A DNA stretch of 8,132 bases from Armatimonadaceae bacterium (GTDB taxonomy: Bacteria > Armatimonadota > Armatimonadia > Armatimonadales > Armatimonadaceae): assembly GCA_030446525.1 (NCBI GenBank), contig JAUJNC010000179.1, forward strand, positions 1 through 8,132, given 5' to 3'. Shown here piece after piece: positions 7,102 to 8,132 of this stretch; the first letter of the stretch is position 1; every line of letters starts with the position of its first letter. The notes under the pieces were generated by a model. That model was not told the DNA's origin. It did no database searches and saw only the letters and a list, made by a program, of their open reading frames with translations. The position numbers were made by a program, and so were the translations under genes.

Positions 7102-7977
7102 CTAGGCGTGTGCGCTGTCGCAGGCGTTCCGCCGCCGACGAACCTTGACCGCGGCGCCTGCTAGCCCGGCGCCCAGCAGCAGCAGGGTGGAAGGCTCTGG
7201 GATGGGGATGTCCAAACCCTCCAGATCGCCCGGAACGCGCACGCCGTTCTCCGTCACAAAGGCCTGAAACGCCGCGGCCCCGGTGGCGGCGTTCACGGTG
7301 TAGATGGCGCCATCCTCACGCAGGGCATACAGCGCGTCGTTGGACAGATCAAAGGCCAAGCCGGAATCGAAACCGAGATCCGACTCCGGAAGGCCGAGGC
7401 TGCCGACCAGACTCAGGGCGCCCGTGGCGAGGTCAACCCGGTAGAGCGAGCCCGTGAGCCGGAAGTCCGTGGCAAAAGCCTCCCCGAGGCTGTTGATCGC
7501 CAGCCCGTCCGCGTAGAAAGGGCTGAACCCGATGAACGTGGACGCCGCCGTTGCCGGGTCGATGCTGTAGAGGAAGCTCCGAGCGGTGTCCGGGGGAAGG
7601 TTTTCGTCGGCCTGGAGATTGTAGATTAATCCCGTGGCCGGACTGTAGGCCGCGCCGGCTTCGCTGCCCAGGCGGGGGCCTGTCGAGCCGACCAGCGTGC
7701 CGGGCGGCGTGGTGATGTTGTACAGCCCGCCGGTGCCGTAGTTGGCTTCCCCGACGCCGTAGAGCGTGCCGTTGATGGACGCGAGCCCCTCCAACTCATC
7801 GTCCTGGGGATAGTTCAAGACACCCAGGTTGGTCGCGAAACCGGTCAAGAGATCGATCCGGTACAGACTGTTCGTGGTGTCGGAAACGGAGAAGCCGATC
7901 GGCCCGTTCTGCGCCCACAGCGCGGACTGCGTGCCGATCAGAAACCCCAAGCCAGCAATCAGTTTCCCTACCTTCAT
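7102..7977 (-). CDS. PEP-CTERM protein with beta-propeller-like repeats
   Basis: The start at the ATG complementary to 7975-7977 (291 residues) is chosen because AGGAGGT lies six bases upstream and a Sec signal follows at once (KLIAGLGFLIG core, cut near LWAQ at 20-23). A longer frame to 8106 has no such support. The mature part has spaced repeats typical of propeller blades: SLYRIDLLTGFATNLG (37-52), GLYNITTPPGTLVG (84-97), FLYSIDPATAASTFIG (135-150), SLYRVDLATGALSLVG (177-192) and AIYTVNAATGAAAF (224-237), suggesting five or six blades. The C-terminus is a PEP-CTERM tail: PEPST (260-264), a hydrophobic helix (LLLLGAGLAGAAV) and RRRR at 280-283, so export and exosortase processing are inferred. 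Eight residues (NACDSAHA) follow the arginines, slightly longer than usual. No catalytic motif is visible; binding or matrix roles are possible. Confidence 0.88.
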   Translation of the reverse strand: MKVGKLIAGLGFLIGTQSALWAQNGPIGFSVSDTTNSLYRIDLLTGFATNLGVLNYPQDDELEGLASINGTLYGVGEANYGTGGLYNITTPPGTLVGSTGPRLGSEAGAAYSPATGLIYNLQADENLPPDTARSFLYSIDPATAASTFIGFSPFYADGLAINSLGEAFATDFRLTGSLYRVDLATGALSLVGSLGLPESDLGFDSGLAFDLSNDALYALREDGAIYTVNAATGAAAFQAFVTENGVRVPGDLEGLDIPIPEPSTLLLLGAGLAGAAVKVRRRRNACDSAHA

Positions 7978-7983
7978 TTTGCT

Positions 7984-7990
7984 ACCTCCT
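7984..7990 (-). promoter_or_regulatory. Ribosome binding site deciding the start of the propeller gene
   Basis: AGGAGGT on the - strand is a full Shine-Dalgarno match six bases before the ATG at 7977-7975. It rules out the 43-codon longer start at 8106. Confidence 0.8.
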
Positions 7991-8103
7991 CGTCTATTTG
8001 AGCGTGTCGCTCGAACCGTCCGACGATCACGATGTGGCTCACTTTCGCCGAACTTGCAGGAAAGCACCGGCGCAATCGCAGAAGCCGCTCGCACGAACGC
8101 ACC

Positions 8104-8121
8104 CATTGTACCGGCACAATG
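8104..8121. promoter_or_regulatory. Near-palindrome upstream of the propeller gene
   Basis: CATTGT and ACAATG flank ACCGGC, giving an 18-base near-palindrome with one mismatched pair. On the - strand its inner half contains TACAAT (8110-8105), which resembles a -10 box, about 128 bases before the start codon. It could be an operator or chance. Nothing else is recognised between 7991 and 8132. Confidence 0.25.
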
Positions 8122-8132
8122 TTAAGGCAAGT

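Noticed and set aside
7978..8106. N-terminal extension of the propeller protein to a start at 8106
   Set aside because: It would bury the signal peptide 43 residues inside the protein, and the strong AGGAGGT site belongs to the ATG at 7977.

Overview
The window is GC-rich, densely coding bacterial DNA. It looks like a chromosome segment of an environmental Gram-negative-type bacterium. Two proteins end in PEP-CTERM sorting tails (exosortase substrates). One protein is a DUF1559-like pseudopilin whose N-terminus ([14 protein letters not shown], then [13 protein letters not shown]) I associate most with Armatimonadota, more loosely with the Planctomycetota group. This assignment rests on recalled sequence style, not on a search, and is tentative.

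Region 1 (1-5687, + strand) is one probable transcription unit. It holds the 3' end of a PEP-CTERM protein of the DVUA0089 type, then a Tat-exported PhoD-like alkaline phosphatase, a Tat-exported DUF839/PhoX-like protein, and a large Sec-exported protein. The last fuses an endonuclease/exonuclease/phosphatase (EEP) domain to a glycerophosphodiester phosphodiesterase (GDPD) domain. Gaps between genes are 27, 13 and 29 bases, each with a Shine-Dalgarno site. A perfect 11-bp inverted repeat 14 bases after the last stop probably closes the unit. Read together, the genes look like an extracytoplasmic phosphorus-scavenging set covering phosphomonoesters, phosphodiesters and glycerophosphodiesters, with a possibly surface-anchored partner. 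The operon promoter lies upstream of the window, so no Pho box can be assessed.

Region 2 (5711-6088, + strand) carries the last ~75 codons of a FetB/UPF0014 iron-export permease behind a non-homologous or frame-shifted leader. I read it as a decaying fetB remnant.

Region 3 (6148-8132, - strand) holds two genes. One encodes the pseudopilin-like secreted protein (H-X9-DG type). Upstream of it, a PEP-CTERM protein has beta-propeller-like repeats. A hairpin between them probably terminates the propeller gene. The last ~155 bases are its upstream region and contain a near-palindrome.

No tRNA, rRNA, CRISPR array, transposase or integrase gene was recognised. The most notable items are the EEP-GDPD fusion, its operon with two other phosphatase families and a PEP-CTERM protein, and the fetB remnant. 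None is clearly a new kind of system.
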